Shown here piece after piece: positions 23,631-33,739 of a DNA stretch of 64,000 nucleotides. Within the stretch, counting starts at the first letter, position 1, and each line of letters opens with the position of its first letter. Under the pieces are notes generated by a model. It did no database searches and was not told the origin of the DNA. It worked only from the letters and a program-made list of their open reading frames with translations. Source of the stretch: Tolypeutes matacus (lineage: Eukaryota > Chordata > Mammalia > Cingulata > Chlamyphoridae); contig JAKSZT010039123.1 of assembly GCA_026826555.1 (NCBI GenBank), forward strand, positions 61,068 through 125,067, in the 5' to 3' direction. Both the position numbers and the translations under genes were made by a program.

Positions 23631-23734
23631 AAGCTGTCTCAGGCGAATACGGCCTTTTGATATTATTGCTGAGATTTTCTCAGGATAAGTATTAAGTTTT
23701 TTTGTATCTTTGTTGGGTAGGAATATCCATTCTA

Positions 23735-24768
23735 TTATGCCCTCCTCTTGCCAAAGTATCCCAGTAGGGGAATGGCAAGATGAAATATTAAAAGAGAAAT
23801 TGGAAGATTAACATTTATCCTTGTTAGTTGGCTGTTTTGCACTCTTTTTTCCAACCATTTTAACTCCTCTTTTGCTTCTGGGCTTAAAAAGCGAGGGCTA
23901 TTTAAGTCAGGGTCTCCTGTTAAGGTATTGAAAAGATTAGTTAAAGCATAAGTTGGAATTCCTAAAGTAGGCCATACCCAATTAATATCACCCAGTAATT
24001 TCTGAAAATCATTTAGAGTACGTAAATTATCAGTTCGAAACTGGACCTTTTGTGGAGTTATAATATTTCTATCAATAGTATGACCTAAATATTGAAAAGG
24101 AACCTGTTTTTGAATTTTTTCTTCTGCTATTTGCAACCCATGTTGAGGAAGAATTTCTTTAGCCAGCTGAAATAATTGTTTCAGCTCTGAAGATTGCTCA
24201 GTGGCAAAAAGAATATCATCCATATAATGAATAATCATAGCCTTAGGAAATTGTTTTCGTAAAATTTGTAATGGAATGTGAACAAAGGATTGACATAATG
24301 TAGGACTGTTCATCATTCCCTGAGGTAAAACTTTCCACTGATATCGTTCAGTAGGAGCTGAATGATTAATAGAAGGAATAGTAAATGCAAATTTTTCTCT
24401 ATCATTTGGATTAAGAGGAATATTAAAGAAACAATCTTTTAAATCAATAATAATAATATGCCAATTTTGTGGGATCATAGCTGGGGATGGCAAACCAGGC
24501 TGTAAAGATCCCATAGGTTGAATAACTTTGTTAATTTCACGCAAATCAGTTAACATGCGCCATTTGCCAGATTTCTTTTTAATTACAAAAACTGGAGAAT
24601 TCCACGGACTAGTAGAGGGCTCAATATGCCCTGCCATTAACTGCTCCTGCACTAATTCTTTCAGGGCTTCCAATTTTTCTTTCGGAAGGGGCCACTGCTC
24701 TACCCAGATAGGTTTGTTTGTTAGCCATTTTAAAGGCAATGCGAAGCCCTTTGTAACAGTAGCCCCTA
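23735..24768 (-). pseudogene. pol reverse transcriptase domain
   Basis: Copies viral RNA into DNA. The frame has no AUG; it continues from pro through a -1 shift at 24772-24778. Counting from codon 24739, RT motifs appear as ex-pected: [18 protein letters not shown] (about 44-61), LTDLREIN (63-70), IDLKDCFF with Asp near 99, [13 protein letters not shown] (138-150), and YMDD at 172-175. All three catalytic aspartates are present. Thumb sequence continues to the stop at 23735, where a frameshift (near 23.77 kb) separates it from the connection/RNase H region, which resumes in another frame. Fingers and palm look well preserved. Confidence 0.92.
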
Positions 24769-25674
24769 CTCTAAATTTGAATATCCTAGGCCACGGTAGT
24801 CTCCAGTATGTCGCATTTCAGGTCGGGAAGGGGGAGCATATTGCATGTGAGTAATAAGATGTTTAGCTGTATCAGAAACATGAGGAATATTCAAATAAGC
24901 TCCCCATTGGTATAATAAGTCTCTTCCCCATAAATTAAGTCCTACATCTGCAACATAAGGTTGCAGAGCGGCCTCTTGTCCTTCTGGACCTTCTACCTTA
25001 AATATCTGAGTACTCTGGTAAACATCCGTCATTGTGCCAACGCCAGTAAAAACTGTAGGCACCTTCTGCAAAGTCCAAGCTTGTGGCCAATATCGTTTAG
25101 CAATAATAGAAACATCAGCACCAGTATCCACCAATCCTAAAAATATCTTTCCGTTTATTTTTATGGTAATTTCAGGCCTTTCATCTCCAATTGCTGTTTG
25201 CCAAAAAACTTTATGCCCAGTGGAACCAAATTCCTTTGCACATTTTAAAGGAGGTTTACGATACGGTAACAAAAGAAGTTGAGCTATGCTATCTCCTGAT
25301 TCAATCTGATAGGGAGTTAAAGTTTGTACCAATAAACAAATTTCTCCATCAAAATTGGAGTTAATGATCCCGGTTTGCACCAAAACACCTTGGGTCGTAA
25401 GACTGTTGCGGCCAATGATAAAACCTACATTGTTTTCTGGGATAGGCCCTTTAATTCCTGTTCTTATTTTTTGTATACCAAGTGAAGGCGTAATGAACTT
25501 GGTTTCAGCTGAGGGAAGATCGACAGCTGCACTGCCTTTGGTAACCACCGTAAGCTCTGTTACAGGCCGGAGTGAGCTGCTCCGTTGCTGACTGGGTAGG
25601 TTTGAGCAAGGCTGGGAAATGTGCTCATATTGTTTGTCTGAGGGCCTTGAGCGAGGCCCGCTTGGAAGTTTCCC
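24766..25674 (-). CDS. pro: dUTPase-protease polyprotein, open frame
   Basis: Translated by -1 frameshift from gag; the frame is open from the slippery site at 25668-25674 to the TAG at 24766-24768. Counting from codon 25548, dUTPase motifs come first: GSAAVDLPS (5-13), IGRNSL (45-50), [12 protein letters not shown] (59-70), GDSIAQLLL (85-93). A retropepsin follows with the active-site triplet in [10 protein letters not shown] (Asp about 141) and a GRDLLYQWG block (about 210). The C-terminus is glycine-rich (YRGLGYSNL), reminiscent of the G-patch of betaretroviruses. No disabling lesion is visible, which is notable beside the broken gag and pol. Whether it is expressed is unknown. Confidence 0.9.
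   Translation of the reverse strand, partial: GKLPSGPRSRPSDKQYEHISQPCSNLPSQQRSSSLRPVTELTVVTKGSAAVDLPSAETKFITPSLGIQKIRTGIKGPIPENNVGFIIGRNSLTTQGVLVQTGIINSNFDGEICLLVQTLTPYQIESGDSIAQLLLLPYRKPPLKCAKEFGSTGHKVFWQTAIGDERPEITIKINGKIFLGLVDTGADVSIIAKRYWPQAWTLQKVPTVFTGVGTMTDVYQSTQIFKVEGPEGQEAALQPYVADVGLNLWGRDLLYQWGAYLNIPHVSDTAKHLITHMQYAPPSRPEMRHTGDYRGLGYSNLE
24772..24778 (-). promoter_or_regulatory. pro-pol -1 ribosomal frameshift site
   Basis: A AAT TTA on the minus strand, in pro phase (TCA AAT TTA), two codons before the pro stop. It fits X XXY YYZ, and the -1 frame is open straight into RT. Confidence 0.8.
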
Positions 25675-27291
25675 GACTTATTAATGAGAGTGCCATTTTT
25701 ATGATATTTAGAATGGCATTCCTTGGCCCAGTGCAACCCTTTCTGACATATAGGACATACGCGAGTCGGTATTGATCTATTATTGCCGCTAGGTGGCGAT
25801 CTTACACCAGTTTTGGCTCGGCAATCTTTTTTCATATGACCTGGTTTCCCACATTTAAAGCAATTTAAATTATTAATCATAGGACTATGTCCCTTTATAG
25901 CAGCTGCAAGAAGGGTCATGTTATATGTATTAGACCCAATGTCTTGGCATGCCCTTATATAATCTTGTAAAGTACCTCCATTTGCCTTTATTGGACGCAA
26001 AGCCTTTTTACACTCACTATTAGCATTATCAAAAGCCAACATCAGAATAAGCATCTCTTTAAGGTCAGGCTGAGTTACTGTCTTGTTGACTACATCTGCC
26101 AGCCTAGCTACAAATTCAACGTAAGGTTCAGTATTTCCTTGAACAATTTTTGAAAATGATTGTACAGCCTGTCCAGGAGTGGAGATTCGTCTCCAGGCAG
26201 CTAGGCAGCACAATCGCACTTGTACAATGGCAATATCATCATATTGTGCTTGGCAAGGAACTCCAGCCCATTGACTTATTCCTAGTATTTGTTCAGCAGT
26301 AATAGGCACTGGTGGATTTTGCTGTTGATTTCGTCGTGCTACAATATTAGCTTCATCAGTCCACCAAGTTTTAAATTGTAAAAATTCTGCTGGACTAAGA
26401 ACAGCTCGAGCTAACAAATCCCAGTCCCAGGGTATTAATCTGTCTGCTTGTGCCAAACCTTGCACCAATCCTTGAGTATAAGGAGAATTAACACCATATT
26501 GAGTGCATGCTTGTTTTAATTCTTTGATAGTTTTAAAAGGAATAGGAGCATGCTCATACTGTACACCCCCTTGGGGATTGTCAGCATCTGCTGGAATTTG
26601 AGTTACTGTTACTGGAAAAGTAGAAAGGAGTTGCATAGCCTCTGAATCTCCCTCTCTACTTCCCTGTGCTATACTTTTCATAATTGAGGAGGATGGTGCT
26701 GGCACAAAAACAGAAACTATAGGAGGGTCATCAAATGTTGTAAAAAATGGATCAGCAGATGCCTTAGGCGGCGCAGATGCTGGCTCAAAAGACAACAAAT
26801 CATAATTTGGAGCAGACGGCATAGTGACCGCTGAAAAAGCTCCATAAGCTTCCTCTTTCCTTTCCTTCTTTCTATTAGACCTGAGTCTATCTGTTCCTGC
26901 CTGCTCACTAACCCCCGCAAGTACATTTTCATCAAAATCACCATTAGCTTGTTCTGCCATCGGTCCAACAATAGCAATATCCTGTTCACAATCTTCATCC
27001 TCATCTGATTGCAAAGGTTCAAGAGCAACAGAAATAAGACTACACAAAGACCATACATGAAGGGGAATTATTTCTCCCTCTTGATGAACTCTTTTTAAAG
27101 CTTTCATCACTAACTTCCATTGTTCCAGGTTTAAAATATCCCGCCCTTGCGGCTGAAACCAATAACAAATGTTTCTGTACAAGAGAAAAAAGTTCCTCAA
27201 AAGCCGAGGATTTAACAGTTACACGGGTGCATTTTAATAAAGTTTTTAACACTCTAGAGAACTCTTCAAAGTTCGACTGCTGATTACCCAT
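25560..27291 (-). pseudogene. gag polyprotein with one frameshift
   Basis: Matrix-capsid-nucleocapsid precursor. The start is MGNQQS at 27291, a myristoylation-type N-terminus. That frame breaks near 27165-27180, where an AAA run has one A more than the duplicate gag fragment at 27860-27872; the remaining 546-codon frame (from 27200) is open to 25560. It contains a proline/serine-rich middle, a capsid with a major-homology-region-like QGNTEPYVEFVARL, and two CCHC zinc knuckles (CFKCGKPGHMKKDC near codon 447, CPICQKGLHWAKEC near codon 482). The gag-pro slippery site lies between knuckle 2 and the stop. Confidence 0.93.
25668..25674 (-). promoter_or_regulatory. gag-pro -1 ribosomal frameshift site
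   Basis: G GGA AAC on the minus strand, with the first G in codon position 3 of gag. After a -1 shift the frame is open into dUTPase. This heptamer is used at gag-pro in several betaretroviruses. Confidence 0.85.
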
Positions 27292-27405
27292 TACCCTGAT
27301 GATTCCAAGGATGAAGCTTACCTTTTCTGTTTCTTTTTCTTTTAAAACCGCTCTCAGGAGCTCCTTGGTCCGCGCACTGACTGAAAGAAAAGTTTCATTT
27401 TCAGT

Positions 27406-27423
27406 GCCCCACGTTGGGCGCCA
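27406..27423 (-). other. Primer binding site, tRNA-Lys type
   Basis: TGGCGCCCAACGTGGGGC on the minus strand, two bases inside LTR2. It matches the 18-nt 3' end complement of tRNA-Lys(1,2), the lysine primer of HERV-K-like elements. Confidence 0.88.
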
Positions 27424-27425
27424 TA

Positions 27426-27843
27426 TGTTGCCGGTCAGGCTCTGGGTCCGTGAAAACGGTGCCGCGGATGAGAAAGAAGGAATAAGACAAAGAGAAGAAA
27501 AACTGGGATCAGGGGACTCTCCGTCAGATATGCAGAGAAGAGCCCTGCCACCTCATAAGGTGTGGCTTTTATTTTGGCTTTAGAACAAAGAAAACATGTA
27601 TATACATATACAAAGTCAATAGATACTTGACAGTTTACATTTTACTAAAATGAGCAAGTCTTAAAAGTTGATGGCTCAGTTCCTCTTTTCCTTCATGAAA
27701 TTCACAGACATTGTAAATCTTACAAGCTCAGGATGTTTCCCCACCCAGCTCCTATTAGCATGAGACCGGAGGGCTAGTTTCCTACATTCCAGGGTGACCT
27801 TCTGTTCTTTCAGTTGCCATGGCCTTTAATTGAAACTCCATCA
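27426..27843 (-). repeat. LTR2 (middle LTR)
   Basis: 418 bp, same family as LTR1 and LTR3, but with about 16-17 differences from LTR1, e.g. GTCAGATATGCAGAG instead of GTCCGAACTGGAGAG. Its outer side is joined directly to a gag fragment, not to a polypurine tract. Confidence 0.92.
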
Positions 27844-27938
27844 CCCGCCCTTGCGGCTGAAACCAATAACAATGTTTCTGTACAAGAGAAAAAAGTTCCT
27901 CAAAAGCCAAGGATTTAATAGTTACACCGGTGCATTTT

Positions 27939-28116
27939 TTTTTTTTTTTTTTTTATTTATTTATTCATTTATCCCCCCCTTGCTGCTTGTGCTCGCTGGG
28001 TCAGCTAACCACGCCGTGCGGGCAGGCTTGCCTTCACCAGGAGGCCCCGGGAACCGAACCCGGGGCCTCCCATATGGTAAACGGGAGCCCTACTGATTGA
28101 GCCACAGCTGCTTCCC
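27939..28116 (-). mobile_element. Young SINE inserted in the gag fragment
   Basis: T tail, GC-rich middle and tRNA-like head ending GCCACAGCTGCTTCCC. Exact 16-bp target duplication TACACCGGTGCATTTT at 27923-27938 and 28117-28132. It postdates the retrovirus. Confidence 0.95.
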
Positions 28117-28301
28117 TACACCGGTGCATTTTAATAAAGTTTTAACACTCTAGAGAACTCTTCAAAGTTCGACTGCTGATTACCCATTACCCTGATTATT
28201 CCAAGGATGAAGCTTACCTTTTCTGTTTCTTTTTCTTTTAAAACCGCTCTCAGGAGCTCCTTGGTCCGCGCACTGACTGAAAGAAAAGTTTCGTTTTCAG
28301 A

Positions 28302-28319
28302 GCCCCACGTTGGGCGCCA
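28302..28319 (-). other. Primer binding site copy 2
   Basis: Same 18 bases as 27406-27423, two bases inside LTR3. Confidence 0.88.
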
Positions 28320-28321
28320 TA

Positions 28322-28740
28322 TGTTGCCGGTCAGGCTCTGGGTCCGTGAAAAACGGTGCCGCGGATGAGAAAGAAAGAATAAGACAAAGAGGAGAAAAAC
28401 TGGGATCAGGGGACTCTCCGTCCGAACTGGAGAGAAGAGCCCTGCCACCTCATAAGGTGTGTCTTTTATTTTGGCTTTAGAACAAAGAAAATATGTATGT
28501 CCATACACAAAGTCAATAGATACTCGACAGTTTACATTTTACTAAAATGAGCAAGTCTTAAATGTTGATGGCTCAGTTCCTCTTTTTCTTCCTGAAATTC
28601 ACAGACATTGTAAATCTTACAAGCTCAGGATGTTTCCCCACCCATCTCCTATTAGCATGAGACCGGAGGGCTTGTTTCCTACATTCCAGGGTGACCTTCT
28701 ATTCTTTCAGTTGCCATGGCCTTTAATTGAAACTCCATCA
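28322..28740 (-). repeat. LTR3 (outermost 5' LTR)
   Basis: 419 bp from TGATGGAG to GGCAACA on the minus strand. Four differences from LTR1. Followed on the plus strand by the 6-bp target duplication ACCCTT at 28741-28746. Confidence 0.92.
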
Positions 28741-28879
28741 ACCCTTCAGCTAAGAGACTCTTGACTCTCTGCTTGCTAGTTCCCCAGGCACCCTCTGCTC
28801 CCAAATTTCCTGTTCATATACTCTTCATTATAAGATAGTTGATACTTTTCCACATCTTACTTACTTATCTTCCTACAAA

Positions 28880-29232
28880 AATTTGATTGAACAACTAAAT
28901 ATAGTTATAAAGACAGCATACAAACACACTGAAGCCTTTACACAAAACAATGAAAAAGACGCTGGACTCACATGGCAGCAGAATTGAACAGGCAGAGGAA
29001 AGAATTAGTGATATGGAAGACAATACAGTTGAAATCAAAGAGATTGTAGAAAAGATAGACAAAAAGATAGAAAAAATCCAGTATGGTCTCAGGGAATTAA
29101 CCGATAATGCAAGACGCACAAACATACACATTATGGGCATCCCAGAAGGAGAAGAGAAGGGAAAGGGAACAGAAGGAGTGTTGAAGGAAGTTATGGCTGA
29201 AAACTTCCCAACTCTATTGAGAGAGATGGATA
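28880..29232 (+). pseudogene. L1 ORF1 fragment (inverted 5' end of the truncated L1)
   Basis: An open stretch from 28950 (KKTLDSHGSRIEQAEERISD, then IHIMGIPEGEEKGKG) corresponds to the coiled coil and start of the RNA-binding domain of ORF1p. It is cut at 29232 by the target duplication. Confidence 0.85.
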
Positions 29233-29245
29233 TGCAGTTCTTCTT

Positions 29246-30915
29246 AATATAATCTGTATACTAGTTCTTTATTGGTTAAGTTTATTGCAAACATCTTCCC
29301 TGAATCTATGGCTTGCCTTTCCCTCTCTTATGTTTTTTTTTTTTTTTTTTTTTTTAATCAGAGCTATGCCTCTCACATAAGGCAATTTTGTGCAAGTTAC
29401 CAAAGGCTCCCTCTCTGATAGATGGCTTGCCAAGTGGAGTGTAGGCTGAATTTCATCTTCCACTTGCTTTTGTTAGATGACTTTGTGCAAAACACTACGT
29501 AATCAAAGTGATGGCTCTACTTTTGATTACCAAATATTCTTTAATTTCTTTTAATGTGGTCAAATGTATCCAGTTTTTTGTTATGTGGTTAATGCTCAGA
29601 TATATTGAGGATATACTCCATTATTATTTTATCAAGTTTTATTTTTTGTACTTTAGCATTTAGATGTACCTTTTTTTGGTATTTCTAATAAATATTTAAC
29701 ATATGTAATACATGCCATATATAACATCATACCACCACATAGCCTCTTCTTAGGTATGATAATACAGAGTTCTCACCACAATTTCTGCAAGTTAGTGCAT
29801 CATATTCATATTTTGTCTTTTTTTTTTGTCTGCTACTATTGTTTCTGGATGACTTTTTAAGTTTTATAGCTTTCATTGAAGATTTAGGAGATCACAAGGA
29901 GGGACCACATTATAGAGTATACATACTTTTGCCATTTCCTGGCTTTTCCTCCCACTTTCCTCATCTTCCTTCTCTCTAATATAACTGAACATTTCCCTCA
30001 TTCTTTACAAAAAATAGTTCCACCCACTCTTAAATTTTTTTTGACTCTTAATTTTGAGATAATTTTACTTAAAAATGCTGCAACAATAGTACAAAGAATT
30101 CCCATAACCCTCCATCAGATTATCCATTGATCTTATACAACCACAGTACAATGATCAAAATCTGAAAATTAACATTGATACAATATTTTCTTTTTCTTTT
30201 TTATACAATATTATTATGTAATTTACAAACCTAATCCAAATTTTGTGGAATGTCCCACGAATGTCGCCTTTCTGATCCAGGACCCAATTTCGTACTACAT
30301 GTTATTTTAGTTATCATATCTCTGTAGTGTCCTTTAATTTGGAACATTTCCTCAATTTTTCCTTGTCTTTCATGATCTTAACATTTTTGAAGATTACAGG
30401 TCAGTTGTTTTGTAGATTATCCCTCAATTTGGATTTGTTTCATGTTTCCTCTTGATTAAATTCAGTTAATACATTTTTTTTCAGGAATACTACAGAAGGG
30501 ATACATTACCCTTTTCAGTACATCATCAGGAAACAGATGATGTTGCTACATATAATACCATTATTTTGTTGTTAACATTAATCACCTGGTTAAGAGACTA
30601 CCTAATTTCTCCTCTGTAAAGTTAATTCTTTTGAAGTTAATAAAGTCCTTATAAGGGAATACTTTGAGACTATATATATATCTTGTTTCTCATCATAGTT
30701 TTGCCCACTAATTTTAACGTCTTTTGAGGATTCTTGCCTGAAACATTTATTACTATGGTGTTTGTCAGATGGTGAATTTCTCTATTATTTCTTCTACATG
30801 TATTAATTGGAATTCTACTTTAAGGTAGAACGTTCCCTTTCCATCTTTCTGTCTGTCCGTCCGTCCGTCCGTCCATCAGTCCATCCATCTATCCCAGTAT
30901 GGCCTTGTTCTTTTT
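29246..30915. repeat. Old L1-type and unclassified backbone of copy A
   Basis: No gene. ATCTTCCCTGAATCTATGGC and the 30060-30190 block are old minus-strand L1-like; 29360-29520 is not a repeat I recognise but recurs at 60920-61080. A (GTCC)n tract lies at 30850-30880. Confidence 0.55.
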
Positions 30916-30917
30916 TT

Positions 30918-31404
30918 TTTTTTTTTTTTTAAAGATTTATTTATTTATTTACTTTTATCCATTTTTAACACCCCCACACCACCACCACCGTTTTTGCTGT
31001 TTCTGTGTCCATTCGCTGGGCAATTCTCTGTGTCTGCTTCCTGTCCTCTCTTCTTATCCTTCTCCTCCTGTCTTCACTGGGATTCTATCCTGGCAAACTC
31101 CGATGTGGGAGAGAGGTGTCTTACCACCTGTGCCACCTTAGTTCCTGGTTTTTCGGCGCGTTTCATCTTGGCTCTCCCTTGTGTCACTCTTCTGTTATGT
31201 CGTCATCTTGCTGCATGGCTCGGCAGGGCCTGATGGTGCACCCGCGCACGGGGCCTAGCAGTGCACCTGCTCGCCAGGCCTGGAGGCCCACGCACCTTCT
31301 ATATTTTTCTTTTTATTTTTACTGGGAGGTCCTGGGGATCAAACCCAGGCCCCTCCATATGGTAGACGGATGCCCAACCATTTGAGCCACATCTGCCCCC
31401 CATG
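30918..31404 (-). mobile_element. Long-form SINE, minus strand
   Basis: Poly-T and (TTTA)n tail, a pyrimidine-rich body, two head-like modules, ending CATTTGAGCCACATCTGCCCCCC. Absent from the matching position of copy B (near 62815). Confidence 0.8.
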
Positions 31405-31899
31405 TTCATTTTTATTTTATTCTAAAGATTATCGTTCATTACCATCAGTATTTTGTTGCTCAAATTGCTCCTGGGTGGCTATTAGGACTCCCTTCAAATT
31501 GGTTGCTCTATCATTTTGACTAGCCCCCATCATTTTTGAGCATGTTCTTATTTTTTTGGTACCACAAGACAATACAGGCTTATCATATACCCCCTTCATT
31601 GAAGAGTACTATTTCTTGGAGTGGATACTATTTCCTCTCTCAACACCTTCTGTCTTCAAGCAATTGTCAGTGGGTTTTCTGCAATAAACAGTTACTTTCC
31701 TCTTAAAAGAATAATGTTTCTCACTACCTTACCCTGATATCTTTAAAAATACAGTTTCTTCCCTTATGGAATTCACAATTAAGCAGTTAAGATATTTGCT
31801 CAATACATACTAATAAAGTGTAACAAGGAAAGAAGATGAACATTATTATAGACATACTGTGTATAAAACATTTTTTTTAGTCATTCCATAAGTTATCTA

Positions 31900-32690
31900 T
31901 TATCACAAAATTGTTACATAATAAACAACCACAGAAACTCATTGACATACGACAGTAAACATTTATTGTTCACACATCTGGGGTGGTCAGCTATGTGGCT
32001 ATGCTGACTTTTACTGGGCTTGCTCACATAACTGAAGGTCAGCTAGCTCTCAACTGATCTATGTTAGAATTGGCTGGGATGGCTGGAGCAACTCAGCTCT
32101 GCTACATGTCTCTTTTGTTCCAGCAGGCTAGCCCGAGGATATTCTCCTGGTTATGACAGAGATGCAAGAGTGCAAGTGGAAAACTGCAAGACACTTTTTC
32201 AAGTGCCTGCTTTGCATGGCTTAGCTTAGAATTAGCGTTGCCTATTTTTCCAGCCTCATTCCACTGATGAATCCCTAATCCAATGCCACATATTTTAGAT
32301 TTTTGCTATAGCAGCACCCAATTTATGTATGTTATCTATTGCCACAAAATTGCTGTGTAACAAACGACTGCAAACTCTCAGTGGCATACAATAGTAAGTG
32401 TTTATTACTCACACATCTAGGTGGTTGGTTGACTAGGCAGTTCTGTTGTTTTGGCTGAGCTTGCTCATATATATGGATCTTGGGTGGCTGTTGGCTGGTC
32501 TAGGCTGGCATTGGCTGGGATAACTGGGATGATTTAGATCTTCTCCACGTGTCTTTCATCCTTCTACAGGTTAGCCTGGGAATCTTCTCATGCTGATGGT
32601 AGAAGTGCAAGACTGCAAGTAGAAATACTCAAGCACTTTGTTGATATCTGCTAATCTCCCCTTCACCAAAGGGAGTCACTTGGTTGAGCT
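31900..32690 (-). repeat. Two tandem diverged copies of an old repeat
   Basis: GTTATCTATTATCACAAAATTG...AACATTTATTGTTCACACATCTGG (31900 onward) recurs as GTTATCTATTGCCACAAAATTG...AGTGTTTATTACTCACACATCTAGG (32330 onward). Both follow an old mammalian repeat of the kind with AACAATAAACATTTATT; the family name is uncertain. Confidence 0.55.
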
Positions 32691-33099
32691 CAGAATATGA
32701 GTAGGCAGGTATTACAAAGTTTCATGGGAAAGTGTGGATACAGAGAGGAGTGAAGTATGGGGGTCTTCACTGCAATGTTAATCACAGGACTTATTGTGTG
32801 GATATCATAGACCCTATGCCTGTTTCCCTGACTGAAAACAATATAATGCCTTTCCTGCCTGCCTTTCCTACCTTCTTTTAAATTGGCAGGAAATGTACAA
32901 GAAATAGACCAAAGTCCTCCTCTCCTTACCTGCATAATGGTCCAGTAAATCCTCTGCAGTATTCTCCTTTTCCCTGTATTTCTGAGAAATATTTTTAAAA
33001 TATATTTTAAAAATTATTAAGCTATTGCCTCTCAGGTCTAAACCCACCTTTTTATACTAAGTTTTTTTATTTTGGGTCTGGGACTCTGCAACCTACATT

Positions 33100-33735
33100 T
33101 ATCTTTTGTCAGCAGAGTTTGTTAGATTTTCCTAATAAGGGACACTAGAGGGAGATTGAAAAGCAGAAGGAAGGCAGAATGGACTTGCTTCTTCCTGTTC
33201 ATGTGTTGTTCCTTTCAGTATCACCCTAATAAGGGCTTCACCTTGGAACAGTAATTATTTCCATTTTCCAGCTTCTCTGGTCTCTCCCAGAATCAGCCTT
33301 ATTGTACCCGCTCAGACCAGCACCTTCTGGTCAGCCCATACCACCCAGTTCAACAAGAGGTATGCATCCTAGCTTCGTGGGGTCTTTGCTCCAACCTCTT
33401 AAGGTACAGCACTAGCCAAGTAGTATACCCTTCTCATAAATCTGTGTCCCAGCTCTACAGAGTTCTTTCTCTGAGCTCCTGAGGTATCAGCAGCACCCTG
33501 GTAATACCTCCTAGTCGGGGGTCTGAGTTCTAGCTCTGTGGGGACTTTTCTCCAAACTTAGGTTCTGATGATCTCAACCTCTTCTCTTTGCTCCCTGGGC
33601 CCTAAGGGTGGTAGTTACTTCCTGCTATCTCTGTGTTACCTCAAGATTTTTCCATCCCCTGTTTAATACCCTAAATTAAATTCTCTGTTGTAATAACTAG
33701 TGTGATTTCTGTTTTCCCTACTGGATCCTGAATGA
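33100..33735 (+). repeat. Ancient interspersed repeat, copy 2
   Basis: Ends CTAAATTAAATTCTCTGTTG...GTGTGATTTCTGTTTTCCC TACTGGATCC-type sequence, parallel to 3130-3790. Confidence 0.45.
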
Positions 33736-33739
33736 TAAG

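Larger units (their letters stand above)
27844..28321 (-). pseudogene. Duplicate leader and 5' gag fragment
   Basis: A second copy of 27139-27425: PBS (28302-28319), leader and the first part of gag, cut at CCGCCCTTGCGG and joined to LTR2. It contains a SINE at 27939-28116. It keeps one A fewer at the site where the main gag is frameshifted. Confidence 0.88.
21850..28740 (-). mobile_element. Class II (betaretrovirus-like) endogenous retrovirus with three LTRs
   Basis: Order on the minus strand: LTR3, leader, 5' gag fragment, LTR2, leader with PBS, gag, pro, pol (RT and partial RNase H), env transmembrane remnant, polypurine tract, LTR1. The 6-bp target duplication ACCCTT (21844-21849 and 28741-28746) flanks the whole composite, as expected for class II elements. 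A dUTPase-protease pro gene, two CCHC knuckles in gag and a lysine-tRNA primer site all support the assignment. Integrase and the env surface subunit are deleted. It is not replication-competent as seen. Confidence 0.93.
21694..29232 (-). mobile_element. Truncated minus-strand L1 with inverted 5' part, hosting the retrovirus
   Basis: After the target duplication comes poly-T (A tail of a minus-strand element) and L1 3' UTR sequence (TTTAGATTACATAAATGTCACAT). This is interrupted by the retrovirus at 21850-28740 and resumes at 28747. The right end, about 28880-29232, is L1 ORF1 on the opposite (plus) strand, with coiled coil RIEQAEERISDMEDN and the INTIHIMGIPEGEE-type motif. A 3' part plus an inverted 5' part inside one duplication is the twin-priming arrangement. 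Confidence 0.75.
18396..31735 (+). repeat. Direct duplication, copy A
   Basis: Backbone sequence (excluding inserts) aligns colinearly with 56015-63133: GTACATTTTAAAAGTATGATG at the start, GTGTAGGAGAGTTTTCATTG at 21503, AATATAATCTG at 29246 and GCAATAAACAGTTAC at 31682. In sampled stretches I count about 90-94% matching bases. The backbone is itself largely old minus-strand L1-type sequence plus unclassified segments. Copy A holds the endogenous retrovirus and its own SINEs. Confidence 0.8.
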
